From: an uncultured Pelagibacteraceae bacterium
GTDB lineage: Bacteria > Pseudomonadota > Alphaproteobacteria > Pelagibacterales > Pelagibacteraceae
Direction of reading: 5' to 3'
DNA length: 64,000 nucleotides
Assembly: GCA_902522325.1 (NCBI GenBank)
Contig: CABYVA010000003.1
Location: forward strand, 1 to 64,000
The position numbers were made by a program, and so were the translations under genes. Below, piece after piece: positions 8,844 through 18,898 of the stretch. Numbering within the stretch: the stretch's first letter is position 1; each line of letters starts with the position of its first letter. Below the pieces are notes generated by a model that saw only the letters and a program-made list of their open reading frames with translations, had not been told where the DNA came from and did no database searches.

Positions 8844-10298
8844 ATGAATAAAATTAACTGGAATTTTGACAATACTTACTCAACTTTACCAGAGTCTTTT
8901 ATTTCCAAAACATCTCCAGTTCCAGTAAAATCTCCAGAACTAGTTCTGTTTAATTATAATTTAGCCAAAGAATTAGGGTTAGATTTTTCTTTAACAGATA
9001 AAAAAGATTTATCTAAATTATTTTCTGGAAATTTATTACCTAAAGGCTCAAACGCAATAGCACAAGCTTATGCAGGTCATCAATTTGGTCATTTCACTAT
9101 GCTTGGAGATGGAAGAGCAATTTTAATAGGTGAACATCTTTCAAAAAATAACGAAAGATTTGATATTCAGTTTAAAGGATCGGGTAAAACACCTTTTTCA
9201 AGAAATGGCGATGGAAGGGCTGCTCTAGGACCGATGTTAAGAGAATATATTATAAGTGAAGCAATGCATGCTTTAAAAATTCCAACAACAAGAAGTTTGT
9301 CGGTAGTCACTACAGGTGAAGATGTGATAAGGGAAAATATATTAAAAGGTGCTATACTCACTAGAGTTGCTTCAAGCCATCTGCGTGTGGGAACATTTCA
9401 ATTTGCAGCTTTTAGAAAAAAAGAAAATGAATTAAAAACTTTGATTGATTATACAATAAATCGCCACTATCAAAATATTAAAAAATCTAAAAACCAAGCA
9501 CTTGATTTATTAAAAGTTTTAATTGAAAAACAAACTAGCCTTGTCGTAAACTGGATGCGAGTTGGTTTTATTCACGGTGTTATGAATACAGATAATATGG
9601 CTATCTCTGGAGAAACAATTGATTATGGTCCTTGTGCATTTATGGATACTTATGATCCTCAAACAGTATTTAGTTCGATAGATCAATTAGGTAGATATGC
9701 TTACTTTAACCAACCAAGTATTACAAAATGGAATTTAGCTAGATTTGCGGAATGTTTATTACCTCATATTGAGTCAAACAAAGACAAGGCAATTGAGATC
9801 GCTACAGAAGTTATAAATAGTTTTGACAAAAACTATGAAATAAAATGGATTAATATGATGAGAGATAAATTGGGTTTATTTGGTGAAAATTCCAAAGATC
9901 ATGTTTTAATATTAGACTTGTTAACATGGATGCATAAAAATAAGGCTGATTATACAAACACTTTCTGCTTTTTAATGAATGAAAATGTTAAAAATAATAA
10001 AATTTATAAAAATGAGGATTTTCTTATATGGAAAAAAAGATGGGAAGATAGATTAAAACTAAATAATAGTGATCCAAAAAAAACTTTAAATTTAATGAAA
10101 TCGGTTAATCCTCTAGTTATTCCAAGAAACCATAGAGTTGAAGAAGCATTAGAATCCGCAAATAGTAATGATTTAAGTCTTGTAAAAAAATTAATTAAAG
10201 TTTTAGAAAAACCATATGAAAAAATAGGTGAAAATGTTGATTATCAATCTCCCGCTCCATTTGATGCTAAAGATTACAAAACTTTTTGTGGTACTTAA
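8844..10298 (+). CDS. selO: SelO-family protein adenylyltransferase (YdiU)
   Basis: WNFDNTYSTLPESF start, AYAGHQFGHFTMLGDGRAILIGE, FKGSGKTPFSRNGDGRAALGPMLREYI, HGVMNTDNMAISGETIDYGPCAFMD; C-terminal CGT. Confidence 0.95.
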   Translation: MNKINWNFDNTYSTLPESFISKTSPVPVKSPELVLFNYNLAKELGLDFSLTDKKDLSKLFSGNLLPKGSNAIAQAYAGHQFGHFTMLGDGRAILIGEHLSKNNERFDIQFKGSGKTPFSRNGDGRAALGPMLREYIISEAMHALKIPTTRSLSVVTTGEDVIRENILKGAILTRVASSHLRVGTFQFAAFRKKENELKTLIDYTINRHYQNIKKSKNQALDLLKVLIEKQTSLVVNWMRVGFIHGVMNTDNMAISGETIDYGPCAFMDTYDPQTVFSSIDQLGRYAYFNQPSITKWNLARFAECLLPHIESNKDKAIEIATEVINSFDKNYEIKWINMMRDKLGLFGENSKDHVLILDLLTWMHKNKADYTNTFCFLMNENVKNNKIYKNEDFLIWKKRWEDRLKLNNSDPKKTLNLMKSVNPLVIPRNHRVEEALESANSNDLSLVKKLIKVLEKPYEKIGENVDYQSPAPFDAKDYKTFCGT

Positions 10299-10306
10299 TA
10301 ATGATT

Positions 10307-11410
10307 TTATAAGACGTAAGGTTCGTGCCGAACTTTATTACTTAAAACTCTTTCAACTGCAAAATCACTAATGTCTATTGTTTGGTAAGATCCGGTTGTA
10401 ATTAATTCAGTTAGAGCTCTTCCTATTCCTGGTGCTTGCATTAATCCTCTGCCAGTAAAACCAGATGCTAAATAAACATTTTCATACTTAGGATGTTTTC
10501 CAACTACTGCATTATTGTCTAATTTATTACAATCATAATATCCTGCCCATCCACCTGTTAACTTTAACTCTTCAAATGCGGGGATTCTTTTTGCAAGAGC
10601 AGGCCATACTAACTCTTCGAAATCATTCCATGCTGGTTCTAAATCTGTTGCATCAAACACTGAATTGGGTGATCCAGCTAAATATTCTTTACCTTCTGGT
10701 CTCCAATAAACTCCCGTTGTTAAATCTCCAGTTAAAGGCATTTCAGGAATATGCTTAGGACACTTAACTCTAAATACTGTATGTTTTTGTGGAACTACAG
10801 GTATATCTTTGAGTAAATTTTTAGTCCAACATCCTGCTGCTGAAATAATAGTTTTTGCTTTTATATCTGAAATACTTTTAACCTCACCTTTAATAAATTG
10901 CGCTCCAAGCTCAATAGCTTTACTTTTAAGTGCGCTATGAAACATAAATGGATCAATCCATCCTTCACTTTTATTATCTGTAAAAGTTGCTGTTTCTATT
11001 CCTTCATTATTTATATAAGGAAATATTTTTTGTAGTTCCGAACCTTTAATATTTTTGGTGCCAGCTTCACAGGCCTTATGATTTTCTAAAGCTTTATATT
11101 GTTCTTCTGCATGCTCAGGACCAAACATTAACAAATATCCATTTGGCACCATACTTGCAGTAGGATTTGGATTTTTTTCAGTTTTCAATAATTCTGGTAT
11201 TTGAAAAATAAATTCTCTAGCAAATTTACCAAGCAAGATATTTTCTTTTTGAAAAAATTGTCTTCTGAAACCTCCAAGAGATAATGGGAAGGAAGCATTT
11301 TTGTAAGTTGGGTCTCTTTCTATAACTTTTACTTTTCGTCCCTCCTTAGACAAAAAATAGGCACTTGCAGCACCTATAATTCCACCTCCTATTATTACAA
11401 CATCGTCCAT
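10307..11410 (-). CDS. FAD-dependent oxidoreductase, DAO superfamily
   Basis: VVIIGGGIIGAASAYFLSKEGRKVKVIE dinucleotide-binding start; GFTGRGLMQAPGIGRALTELI C-terminal DAO motif. Confidence 0.88.
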   Translation of the reverse strand: MDDVVIIGGGIIGAASAYFLSKEGRKVKVIERDPTYKNASFPLSLGGFRRQFFQKENILLGKFAREFIFQIPELLKTEKNPNPTASMVPNGYLLMFGPEHAEEQYKALENHKACEAGTKNIKGSELQKIFPYINNEGIETATFTDNKSEGWIDPFMFHSALKSKAIELGAQFIKGEVKSISDIKAKTIISAAGCWTKNLLKDIPVVPQKHTVFRVKCPKHIPEMPLTGDLTTGVYWRPEGKEYLAGSPNSVFDATDLEPAWNDFEELVWPALAKRIPAFEELKLTGGWAGYYDCNKLDNNAVVGKHPKYENVYLASGFTGRGLMQAPGIGRALTELITTGSYQTIDISDFAVERVLSNKVRHEPYVL

Positions 11411-11412
11411 GT

Positions 11413-11895
11413 TTAATTTAATATGAATAAACTAAAATTAAGAATTAATGCATAGCAGCACCAAAGTAAATAAGGAATCATTAAATAATAACTTACCATA
11501 TTGACACGTTTAAATCTAACAATGAGAACTATTATTAAAAAAATCAAAATTACTAAAACAACTAGTGCTAAAAAGATTTTATGGAAAATAAAAAAAACGA
11601 CACTCCAGGTTGTATTAAAAATCAAATGAATAAAATAAATGTAAATTGTATTCATATTTCTATTTTTGCTATGCCAAAAAATCCAAATTGCTAATGTCAT
11701 CATTAAATAAAGAGTTGTCCAAACAGGCGCAAAAATCCAATCAGGTGGATTATATGAGGGCTTAATAAGTAATGAGTACCAAGGTTCTTTAAAGCCAATA
11801 GTGGCCATTCCTCCAATAGCTGAGGCTGAGTAAGTTATTAATGCAAATAGTAAGAAAGATAAAAATTTGTTTTTTAGCATATTCATATTATACAT
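11413..11895 (-). CDS. tspO: TspO/MBR family tryptophan-rich sensory protein
   Basis: WYSLLIKPSYNPPDWIFAPVWTTLYLMM and 5-TM layout. Start could be at 11895, 11886 or 11880. Confidence 0.92.
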   Translation of the reverse strand: MYNMNMLKNKFLSFLLFALITYSASAIGGMATIGFKEPWYSLLIKPSYNPPDWIFAPVWTTLYLMMTLAIWIFWHSKNRNMNTIYIYFIHLIFNTTWSVVFFIFHKIFLALVVLVILIFLIIVLIVRFKRVNMVSYYLMIPYLLWCCYALILNFSLFILN

Positions 11896-11901
11896 TAGTT
11901 A

Positions 11902-12663
11902 ATGGAAGATAAAAAAGTTATTTGGATAACTGGAGCTAGCACCGGAATAGGAAGAGCATTAGCAATTAAATTTGCTGAAAAAGGCTGGATAGTCGCTGCA
12001 TCTGCAAGACGAGAAAACCTACTTAAAGAACTGAATCAATTAAATAAAAATATTTATCCCTTTCCTGTAGATGTTACAAATATCGATCAATGTAAAATAG
12101 TCTCTAAAGATATCCTTGAACAATTTAAAAATATTGAAATTTGTGTATTTTGTACAGGGATGCATGATCCAAAGTCAGAAAAAGAATTTAATTTAGAAAA
12201 AATAAGAAAAATAATGGAAGTTAATTACTTTGGTGTAATGAACTCTATAAACTCAATATATTCTTACTATAATAACAAAAAAAGTGGTCAAATATCTATT
12301 GTTTCTTCTGTTGCTGGCTATAGAGGTTTGCCTGCAGCTGGAGCTTATTGTGCGTCTAAATCTGCTCTAACAAGTTTTACTGAAAGTCTTCATTTCGAAA
12401 TGCGAAAAAAAAATGTGAGAGTCTCTTTAATAAGCCCTGGTTTTATCAAAACACCAATGACAGACCAAAATGACTTTCCTATGCCAATGATAAAGTCACC
12501 AGAATTTGCTGCTGAACAAATCTATAGTGGTCTAATTAAAAAAAATAGTTTTGAAATTCACTTTCCAAAAGCTTTTACTTTTATAATGAAAATATTAAGA
12601 ATACTTCCTAATAGTGTTTATTTTTGGCTTGTTGAAAAAGGAATGAAAAAAATTGAATATTAA
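11902..12663 (+). CDS. SDR-family oxidoreductase
   Basis: WITGASTGIGRALAIKFAEKGW, YCASKSALTSFTESL, LISPGFIKTPMT. Confidence 0.92.
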   Translation: MEDKKVIWITGASTGIGRALAIKFAEKGWIVAASARRENLLKELNQLNKNIYPFPVDVTNIDQCKIVSKDILEQFKNIEICVFCTGMHDPKSEKEFNLEKIRKIMEVNYFGVMNSINSIYSYYNNKKSGQISIVSSVAGYRGLPAAGAYCASKSALTSFTESLHFEMRKKNVRVSLISPGFIKTPMTDQNDFPMPMIKSPEFAAEQIYSGLIKKNSFEIHFPKAFTFIMKILRILPNSVYFWLVEKGMKKIEY

Positions 12664-13187
12664 TCTTTAAAAAACATAACTGTAAGCTCTGCAACTTTTA
12701 TTCCAAATTTAGTCATGGTTGCCCTGTTTATAGCAACTCTTTCATCTTGCATAAATATCCAGTCATCAAAAGTAATTTTCATTTGTTTGCCTTTAACAGG
12801 AACTAGCAAAACATATTCAAATTTAAATGCAGGACCATACGAATAACCTTTCGCTTTACCAACTACATCCCCAGCTGTTCCCTCATAATTATGTTCATCA
12901 ATTTTATTAATCTTCCATTGTCTTTTTTGAATCTCACCATCATCCCAATTAAACTTTTCATCCAAGATTAATTGTTTACCATCCCACTTACCGCTTAAAT
13001 CAGCAGAAAATTGTCTAATTACTTTTCCAGATCTATTTTGTAAAATTCCCCAAGCTTTTACATTACCTGATAAATAATCCTCTATTATTAACCTTGGTTT
13101 TTGATCTTTAAAGTCTGTTGGTTTCATATTATTTCCTGAGCAACTACTTAATAAAACTATAATAAATAGTGCTACTATATTTTTCAT
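12660..13187 (-). CDS. DUF3833 family lipoprotein
   Basis: Lipobox LLSSCSGN; FKDQKPRLIIEDYLSGNVKAWGILQNRSGKVIRQF is DUF3833-like. Confidence 0.85.
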   Translation of the reverse strand: MKNIVALFIIVLLSSCSGNNMKPTDFKDQKPRLIIEDYLSGNVKAWGILQNRSGKVIRQFSADLSGKWDGKQLILDEKFNWDDGEIQKRQWKINKIDEHNYEGTAGDVVGKAKGYSYGPAFKFEYVLLVPVKGKQMKITFDDWIFMQDERVAINRATMTKFGIKVAELTVMFFKD

Positions 13188-13191
13188 ATAA

Positions 13192-14367
13192 CTATTTATT
13201 ACATAGCGAGAATTGAATCAAATCTATATTTTTTGATTTAAATCCTGCCTCACAATAAGATAAATAAAAATTCCACATCCTTTTGAAAGTTAAATCAAAA
13301 CCTTGTTTTGAAATCTCTTCCCATTTTTTAGTAAACTCATTTCTCCATATATTCAACGTATTTGAGTAATGCAATCCATATGAATTATATTGCTCAACTT
13401 CTAATCCATTTTGATTTGCATATTGATATAAACTTTTCTTAGATGGTAAAAATCCTCCAGGAAATATATATTTTTGAATAAAATCTTCTTTAGTTTTGTA
13501 TCTATCAAATAATTTATCATCAATAGTAATGGCCTGTATTGCTGCTGTACCATTGTCATTCAAATTATTCTTTATAGTTCCAAAATAATTTTTTAAATAA
13601 TTTTTTCCTACAGCTTCAATCATTTCAATAGATGCTATTGAATTATACTTGTTTTTAACATCTCTATAGTCCATCATATAAATATTAACTTTTTCATTAA
13701 GTTGATTTCTTTGAACTCTTTCTTTAGCAAATTCATATTGTTTTTTTGAGATAGTTATACAATCTAACTTTATATCAAAATTTTTACCTACATGTTCTGC
13801 AAAGCCACCCCACCCACATCCTATTTCTAGAATTTTATCTCCAGCTTTAGGTTTTATTAAATTAATAAGTTTTTTATATTTGTTAATTTGCGCATCTTCT
13901 AAATTATTTTTATTTTGATCAAATATTGCGCTTGAATATGTGAGTGTTTTGTCCAACCATAATGCAAAAAATTCATTTCCTAAGTCATAATGTTTAGAAA
14001 TATACTCTTTGCTATTTTTTTTTGTATTTTTAAGAAAAAAGTTTTTTACATAGTTAATAAATGAAAAATCAAAAAGACCTGAAAACTTATAAATTATTTT
14101 TATATTTCTTGCTGTGAGCTCTATCAAATCAGAAAGGTTATTTGTTTCAAAATCGCCTCGCATATATGCTTCTGCAAGTCCTATGCTTCCTTTATGTATA
14201 ATTCCAAAAGTGAATCCGGGTTTTTTAATTATTAAATCAACATTTAAATCTTTGCCCTCTTCTCCAAAAATATATTTTTTTCCATCATAATTGGTTAAGT
14301 TTAGTCGACCGTTTTTGATAAGTTTTAATGCCTTAAATGATATATTGTCTGAAATAGTTTGAATCAT
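13192..14367 (-). CDS. Cyclopropane-fatty-acyl-phospholipid synthase family methyltransferase (Cfa-like)
   Basis: ISKHYDLGNEFFALWLDKTLTYSSAIF, KILEIGCGWGGFAEH, FIQKYIFPGGFLPS. Confidence 0.92.
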   Translation of the reverse strand: MIQTISDNISFKALKLIKNGRLNLTNYDGKKYIFGEEGKDLNVDLIIKKPGFTFGIIHKGSIGLAEAYMRGDFETNNLSDLIELTARNIKIIYKFSGLFDFSFINYVKNFFLKNTKKNSKEYISKHYDLGNEFFALWLDKTLTYSSAIFDQNKNNLEDAQINKYKKLINLIKPKAGDKILEIGCGWGGFAEHVGKNFDIKLDCITISKKQYEFAKERVQRNQLNEKVNIYMMDYRDVKNKYNSIASIEMIEAVGKNYLKNYFGTIKNNLNDNGTAAIQAITIDDKLFDRYKTKEDFIQKYIFPGGFLPSKKSLYQYANQNGLEVEQYNSYGLHYSNTLNIWRNEFTKKWEEISKQGFDLTFKRMWNFYLSYCEAGFKSKNIDLIQFSLCNK

Positions 14368-14369
14368 TT

Positions 14370-15137
14370 TTATGTTTCAAATGTAATATTATTTTTAATT
14401 TTAGTTTTCCTTTTTACCAACTTTACACCTTTCAACCAGAGTTTTAATGCCTCAAAATGTATCGCTCCTATAATTTTGAAAGACATTAGGGGATGCGACA
14501 TATATGAAATCATTAAATTTTTGTTGTCTAAATCTTTTTTTGAGCCATCTTGAGAGGCAAACAAAATTTTTCCGCTACTATCATTTTGATTAATTACAAC
14601 TGATAGTTTATTTTCAGGTTTTAAAATTTTAAAATTGTATGAACAATTCATTTCAATAAATGGAGATACATAAAATTTTTTCGAACAAGAGTGATCTAAT
14701 AATTGATTGTTCTTATCAATTTTAAAAACATAAGTATGTTGTTCACCAAAAGTATTTTTCACTTCATATAATATAGAAATTAGATTCGAACTTTTATCGT
14801 AAATAAAAAAAACGCTTAAAGGATTAAAAACATAACCCCATATTCGTGGATAACACAAAATTTTAATTTTTATTTCATCAGTATTAATATTTTTTTTATT
14901 TAAATTACTTTTTACCCAAGAAATTAATGATGTTCCATCACGTGGTCCATGATCTTTATCATAAAAACTTAATAAATTAAATTTATTATAGGAAAATAAT
15001 TTAAGCTCGCTATCTAAAAGGTGGAGTTCTGACAAATCAATTAAAAGTGAAAATACTTTGTAACTAAAAAAATGCTCTTTTGGTTTGAAACGCTTATGAA
15101 TTACCTGGCCAGTATAAATACAAGATGAATTAATCAT
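14370..15137 (-). CDS. DUF1365 family protein
   Basis: YTGQVIHKRFKPKEHFFSYKVFSLLIDLSEL, GYVFNPLSVFFIYDKS, EVKNTFGEQHTYVF. Confidence 0.9.
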   Translation of the reverse strand: MINSSCIYTGQVIHKRFKPKEHFFSYKVFSLLIDLSELHLLDSELKLFSYNKFNLLSFYDKDHGPRDGTSLISWVKSNLNKKNINTDEIKIKILCYPRIWGYVFNPLSVFFIYDKSSNLISILYEVKNTFGEQHTYVFKIDKNNQLLDHSCSKKFYVSPFIEMNCSYNFKILKPENKLSVVINQNDSSGKILFASQDGSKKDLDNKNLMISYMSHPLMSFKIIGAIHFEALKLWLKGVKLVKRKTKIKNNITFET

Positions 15138-16374
15138 TTAAATATTTCAACATATCTATTGATGACTTTATTCCATCTTCGTGAAATCCATAACCAAAAT
15201 AACTTCCACAAAACATTATGTTTTCTTTATTTTGTAACATATTTAATTGTTGTTGAAACTTTAATGCATCATGGTCGAAATATGGATGTGTAAAATAAAC
15301 TTTTTTATAGATTTGATTCTCTTTAATTTCTTGTTGTGGATTTAAAGTTAAAAAAATATTTTTTTTAATATCTAAATTTTGTAATAGGTTTAACCAATAC
15401 GTAACTGAATTTTTTTTTACATCATCTTTTAACAATGTTGAGTTCCAAGAACACCAGTTTTTTTCATTTTTTGGCATACAATTATCATCTGAATGTATGA
15501 CAGCTAAGTTTTTTTTATACTTAAAATTTTTTAATATATTTTTTTCATCATTTGTTGGATTATTAATAATGGAAAGTGCTTCATCAGCATGTGTGGCAAT
15601 AACAACCTTATCATACATAAAAAATTCATCATCTGATCCATATTGAAGTTTTACGTTATTTTTGTTTCTAATTATTTTTTTTATAGGATAATTTTTGTAA
15701 TGCTCTCCACTAATTTGTGAAACTATTTTATCCACATAAGCTTTACTTCTATTAGATACTGTAAACCATTGAGGCCTATCTTTGAGCTTAAACAAGCCAT
15801 GATTTTTAAAAAAATTTATAAAGAAATTTAGTGGCATTTGTTTAGCTTCATAAGGGGGCATTGACCAAATCGCAGCAACCATTGGTATAATATGAAAATT
15901 TACGAAATAATCAGATAGATTTCTTTTTTTCAAAAAACTACCTAATGTCTCTTCATTTAATATTTCAACATTTTTCTTTGAACATTCTTTATAAAATTTA
16001 ATAATTTCAAAAAACATTTTTAAAAATTTAATATTTAAAATATTTTTTCTATTTGAAAAAATTCCATTTATTCCCTTTCCACAATATTCAATATCTGTTT
16101 CTTTTACAGAAACAGAAAAAGACATATTGCTTTTTTCTATTTTAACTTTAATTTCTTCAAAAAATTTAATTAAATTTGGGTAAGTAATTTCGTTAAAAAC
16201 TATGAATCCAATATCCACTGCAACTTGTTTTTTTTCTTCATAGGAAATATTTATTGTATGTGAATGACCGCCAAAATGGTCCTCTTTCTCAAATAAATCT
16301 ACTTTATGTTTTTTTGATAAATAATAAGCTGCGCTTAAACCAGAAATACCTGAGCCAATTACAGCAATTTTCAT
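15130..16374 (-). CDS. NAD(P)/FAD-dependent amine-oxidase-like oxidoreductase
   Basis: KIAVIGSGISGLSAAYYLSKKHKVDLFEKEDHFGGHSHTI; C-terminal FCGSYFGYGFHEDGIKSSIDML. Confidence 0.9.
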   Translation of the reverse strand: MKIAVIGSGISGLSAAYYLSKKHKVDLFEKEDHFGGHSHTINISYEEKKQVAVDIGFIVFNEITYPNLIKFFEEIKVKIEKSNMSFSVSVKETDIEYCGKGINGIFSNRKNILNIKFLKMFFEIIKFYKECSKKNVEILNEETLGSFLKKRNLSDYFVNFHIIPMVAAIWSMPPYEAKQMPLNFFINFFKNHGLFKLKDRPQWFTVSNRSKAYVDKIVSQISGEHYKNYPIKKIIRNKNNVKLQYGSDDEFFMYDKVVIATHADEALSIINNPTNDEKNILKNFKYKKNLAVIHSDDNCMPKNEKNWCSWNSTLLKDDVKKNSVTYWLNLLQNLDIKKNIFLTLNPQQEIKENQIYKKVYFTHPYFDHDALKFQQQLNMLQNKENIMFCGSYFGYGFHEDGIKSSIDMLKYLND

Positions 16375-16375
16375 A

Positions 16376-17242
16376 TCACTGATTTTTATTTAAAAATGTT
16401 TGAAGTAAAATTGAAAAAATTATTATGCCTCCACCAATTAAAACTCCGAATGGTGGAATTTCGTTTATAAAAAGCCAGGCCCAAAGGGGTCCAAAAACTG
16501 ACTCTGTTAGCATCAGGACACCTACCACAGCTGCTGGAGTTGTTTGAGAACCTAAAGTTATAAAAATAAAACCAAATCCTATTTGAAAAAAACCCGCAAG
16601 CGAAGCTAAAATAATATCATGCAAAGAAATTGATATTTTATCAGCAACTAAGAATCCTATAAATGCAGCAAAAACTCCCGCAGTAAATTGAGCGGGAACC
16701 ATGTCTACATTTGGATATTTTCTTACAATTATAACTAATATTGCAAAAGAAATAGGCATTATAAATGCAACTATATTACCTAAAAATTGATCACTAGATT
16801 GAATAGAAAGTGAACTTCCTAATATTAAAAGTACACCACACATTCCTAGGATAATTGAAATCAACGTAACTAAAGTAATTTTTTCTTTTAAAAAAAAATA
16901 ACCTAGACCAGCCAAAAATATTGTTTCTGTTGTAATTATAAAGTTTGTGTTTGCAACTGTTGTTTTATACATAGCAAAAACATAAGCTGCAAAACCAATT
17001 GATAAAAATAAACCTGCTATAAATCCTGGTAATCCTGATACATAAAAAGATTTAAAAAAATTTTTTCTGTAAACTAGAAATAAGTACAAAGCTACAATAA
17101 TTGAAAAGAAAAACTGTCTCCAAAAAAGAATCTGCCAAAGATTAGCTCCTTCAAAAGATTTTACTATGGGGCCTCCAAAACTTAAGCAAACTGCTCCAAG
17201 GAAAATAAGCAGCGGGCCGGGTATTTTTTTCAGAATTGTCAT
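16376..17242 (-). CDS. EamA/DMT-superfamily permease
   Basis: Hydrophobic DMT protein with two EamA-like repeats. Confidence 0.85.
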   Translation of the reverse strand: MTILKKIPGPLLIFLGAVCLSFGGPIVKSFEGANLWQILFWRQFFFSIIVALYLFLVYRKNFFKSFYVSGLPGFIAGLFLSIGFAAYVFAMYKTTVANTNFIITTETIFLAGLGYFFLKEKITLVTLISIILGMCGVLLILGSSLSIQSSDQFLGNIVAFIMPISFAILVIIVRKYPNVDMVPAQFTAGVFAAFIGFLVADKISISLHDIILASLAGFFQIGFGFIFITLGSQTTPAAVVGVLMLTESVFGPLWAWLFINEIPPFGVLIGGGIIIFSILLQTFLNKNQ

Positions 17243-18192
17243 TTAATTTCTCTTATATATTTATTAATATTTTTTATATGATCTTTAAAATAATTTTCTG
17301 CGTTAATTAGGCTCACTTCTTCGAATTTTATTTTAGATCCAGGAGGTAGTTGTGCAACTTTGTCAAGATCAGCGCTTATAATTACAGCTATTTTAGGATA
17401 GCCTCCTATAGTTCCATGATCAGAGAACATGATAATAGGTTTTCCATCAGCAGGAACTTGAATAACACCTTTGACTAATCCCTCTGATTTAATATTTGTA
17501 TTCGTGATATTTTCTAATTTTGGTCCTTCCAACCTCATTCCCATTCTATCTGATAAATTAGAAACTGTGTATTCCTCCTTAAAAAAAATATTTAATGCGC
17601 TCTCTGAAAAATAATTATAATTTGTACCTTTTATTACTCTAATTATGTTTTCATTTAAAAAATTATAATCAATTTTTTTCTCTAAAAGTTTTTCAGTTTT
17701 TGATTTATTAATATATATTTTTTGTCTTAGAGAAAATTTTTCTCCATTATTCGGTCCAACCTTCGCTTTAGTGTTAATTGAAAGACTATTCCAAACTTTA
17801 TCTGTTTTAAAACCACCCTGGACTGCAAAATAGCCGAAAACTGAATTTTTAGTAGAAATTATATCAATTTGATCTCCATCTTCTAAAAAATAATTTTTAA
17901 AACATATTCCTTCCTCTGTTGTTGAATTTTTTCTTAAAATATTAAAATTAACATTACCTGTGATAGCTATATTAATATTACCGTTAACTAATTTTAAACA
18001 AGGGCCTTGATATGCAAATTCTAGCACACCTTCATTATAATCATTATTTACTAGAGCATTTGAGATTTGGAATTTACTTTGATCCATTGCTCCACTTACA
18101 GTTATTCCTATATGATAAAGATGAAATCTTCCTTTATCTTGAATTGTAGTATTGATTCCAGGCCTAAGCACTTCTAAATAAACTTCATTCAT
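17239..18192 (-). CDS. pxpC: 5-oxoprolinase subunit C (biotin-dependent carboxyltransferase family)
   Basis: EVLRPGINTTIQDKGRFHLYHIGITVSGAMDQ, FSDHGTIGGYPKIAVI. Confidence 0.9.
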   Translation of the reverse strand: MNEVYLEVLRPGINTTIQDKGRFHLYHIGITVSGAMDQSKFQISNALVNNDYNEGVLEFAYQGPCLKLVNGNINIAITGNVNFNILRKNSTTEEGICFKNYFLEDGDQIDIISTKNSVFGYFAVQGGFKTDKVWNSLSINTKAKVGPNNGEKFSLRQKIYINKSKTEKLLEKKIDYNFLNENIIRVIKGTNYNYFSESALNIFFKEEYTVSNLSDRMGMRLEGPKLENITNTNIKSEGLVKGVIQVPADGKPIIMFSDHGTIGGYPKIAVIISADLDKVAQLPPGSKIKFEEVSLINAENYFKDHIKNINKYIREIK

Positions 18193-18871
18193 TCCAATTT
18201 AAATATTCTTGTTTGGTTATTTTATAAAAACTTACCTTATCTCCAGGATTAATTAATAAAGGCTTATCAAAGTTTAGTTTGTTAAAAATATTTTTTGGTG
18301 TATTTCCAATTATATTCCATCCACCTGGACTCTCATAGGTGTAGATGTTGCAAAATTGTTCTGTAATACCAACTGACCCTTTTGGAACTTTTACACGTGG
18401 TGTTTCTAATCTATGAGTTCTTAATTTTTTATCAATATCTCCTAAAAAAGGCATGCCAGCAATGAAACCAGTCATATAACAAAAATATTCTTTATTAAGA
18501 TGTGTTTCTAAAATTTCATTTTCTGAAATGTTTAATTTATTAGATAAAGAAGTTAAATCTAAAGCATATTCTTGGTCACAGCAAATTGGAATTTTTATTT
18601 TTTTTGGATTTTGAATAATATTTTTTTTTATTTTGGAATTTTCTATTATTTGTTTTACTTCATTGTAAGTAATTATTTCTAAATCAAAACTTACGATTAG
18701 TTTGTTATAAGATGGTGTTATGTTTGTAATACCTTTAATTTTATTATTTTTAACTAGTTTTTTTATATGGTTAAAATAACTTACAACGTTTGAATTAATT
18801 TTTTGATTAACGTCTTGGCCAAAATCACAATATATTGATGCGTCACCAAGATTTGATATATTTTTAATCAT
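18185..18871 (-). CDS. pxpB: 5-oxoprolinase subunit B
   Basis: FIAGMPFLGDID, RLETPRVKVPKGSVGI, IYTYESPGGWNIIG. Confidence 0.9.
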   Translation of the reverse strand: MIKNISNLGDASIYCDFGQDVNQKINSNVVSYFNHIKKLVKNNKIKGITNITPSYNKLIVSFDLEIITYNEVKQIIENSKIKKNIIQNPKKIKIPICCDQEYALDLTSLSNKLNISENEILETHLNKEYFCYMTGFIAGMPFLGDIDKKLRTHRLETPRVKVPKGSVGITEQFCNIYTYESPGGWNIIGNTPKNIFNKLNFDKPLLINPGDKVSFYKITKQEYLNWNE

Positions 18872-18898
18872 GTCATGTTATACTCTAGACTTCGAATT

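Noticed and set aside
15728-15736. TTATCCACA (DnaA-box 9-mer) in the FAD oxidoreductase gene
   Set aside because: Single occurrence inside a CDS with no box cluster; compatible with chance in AT-rich DNA.
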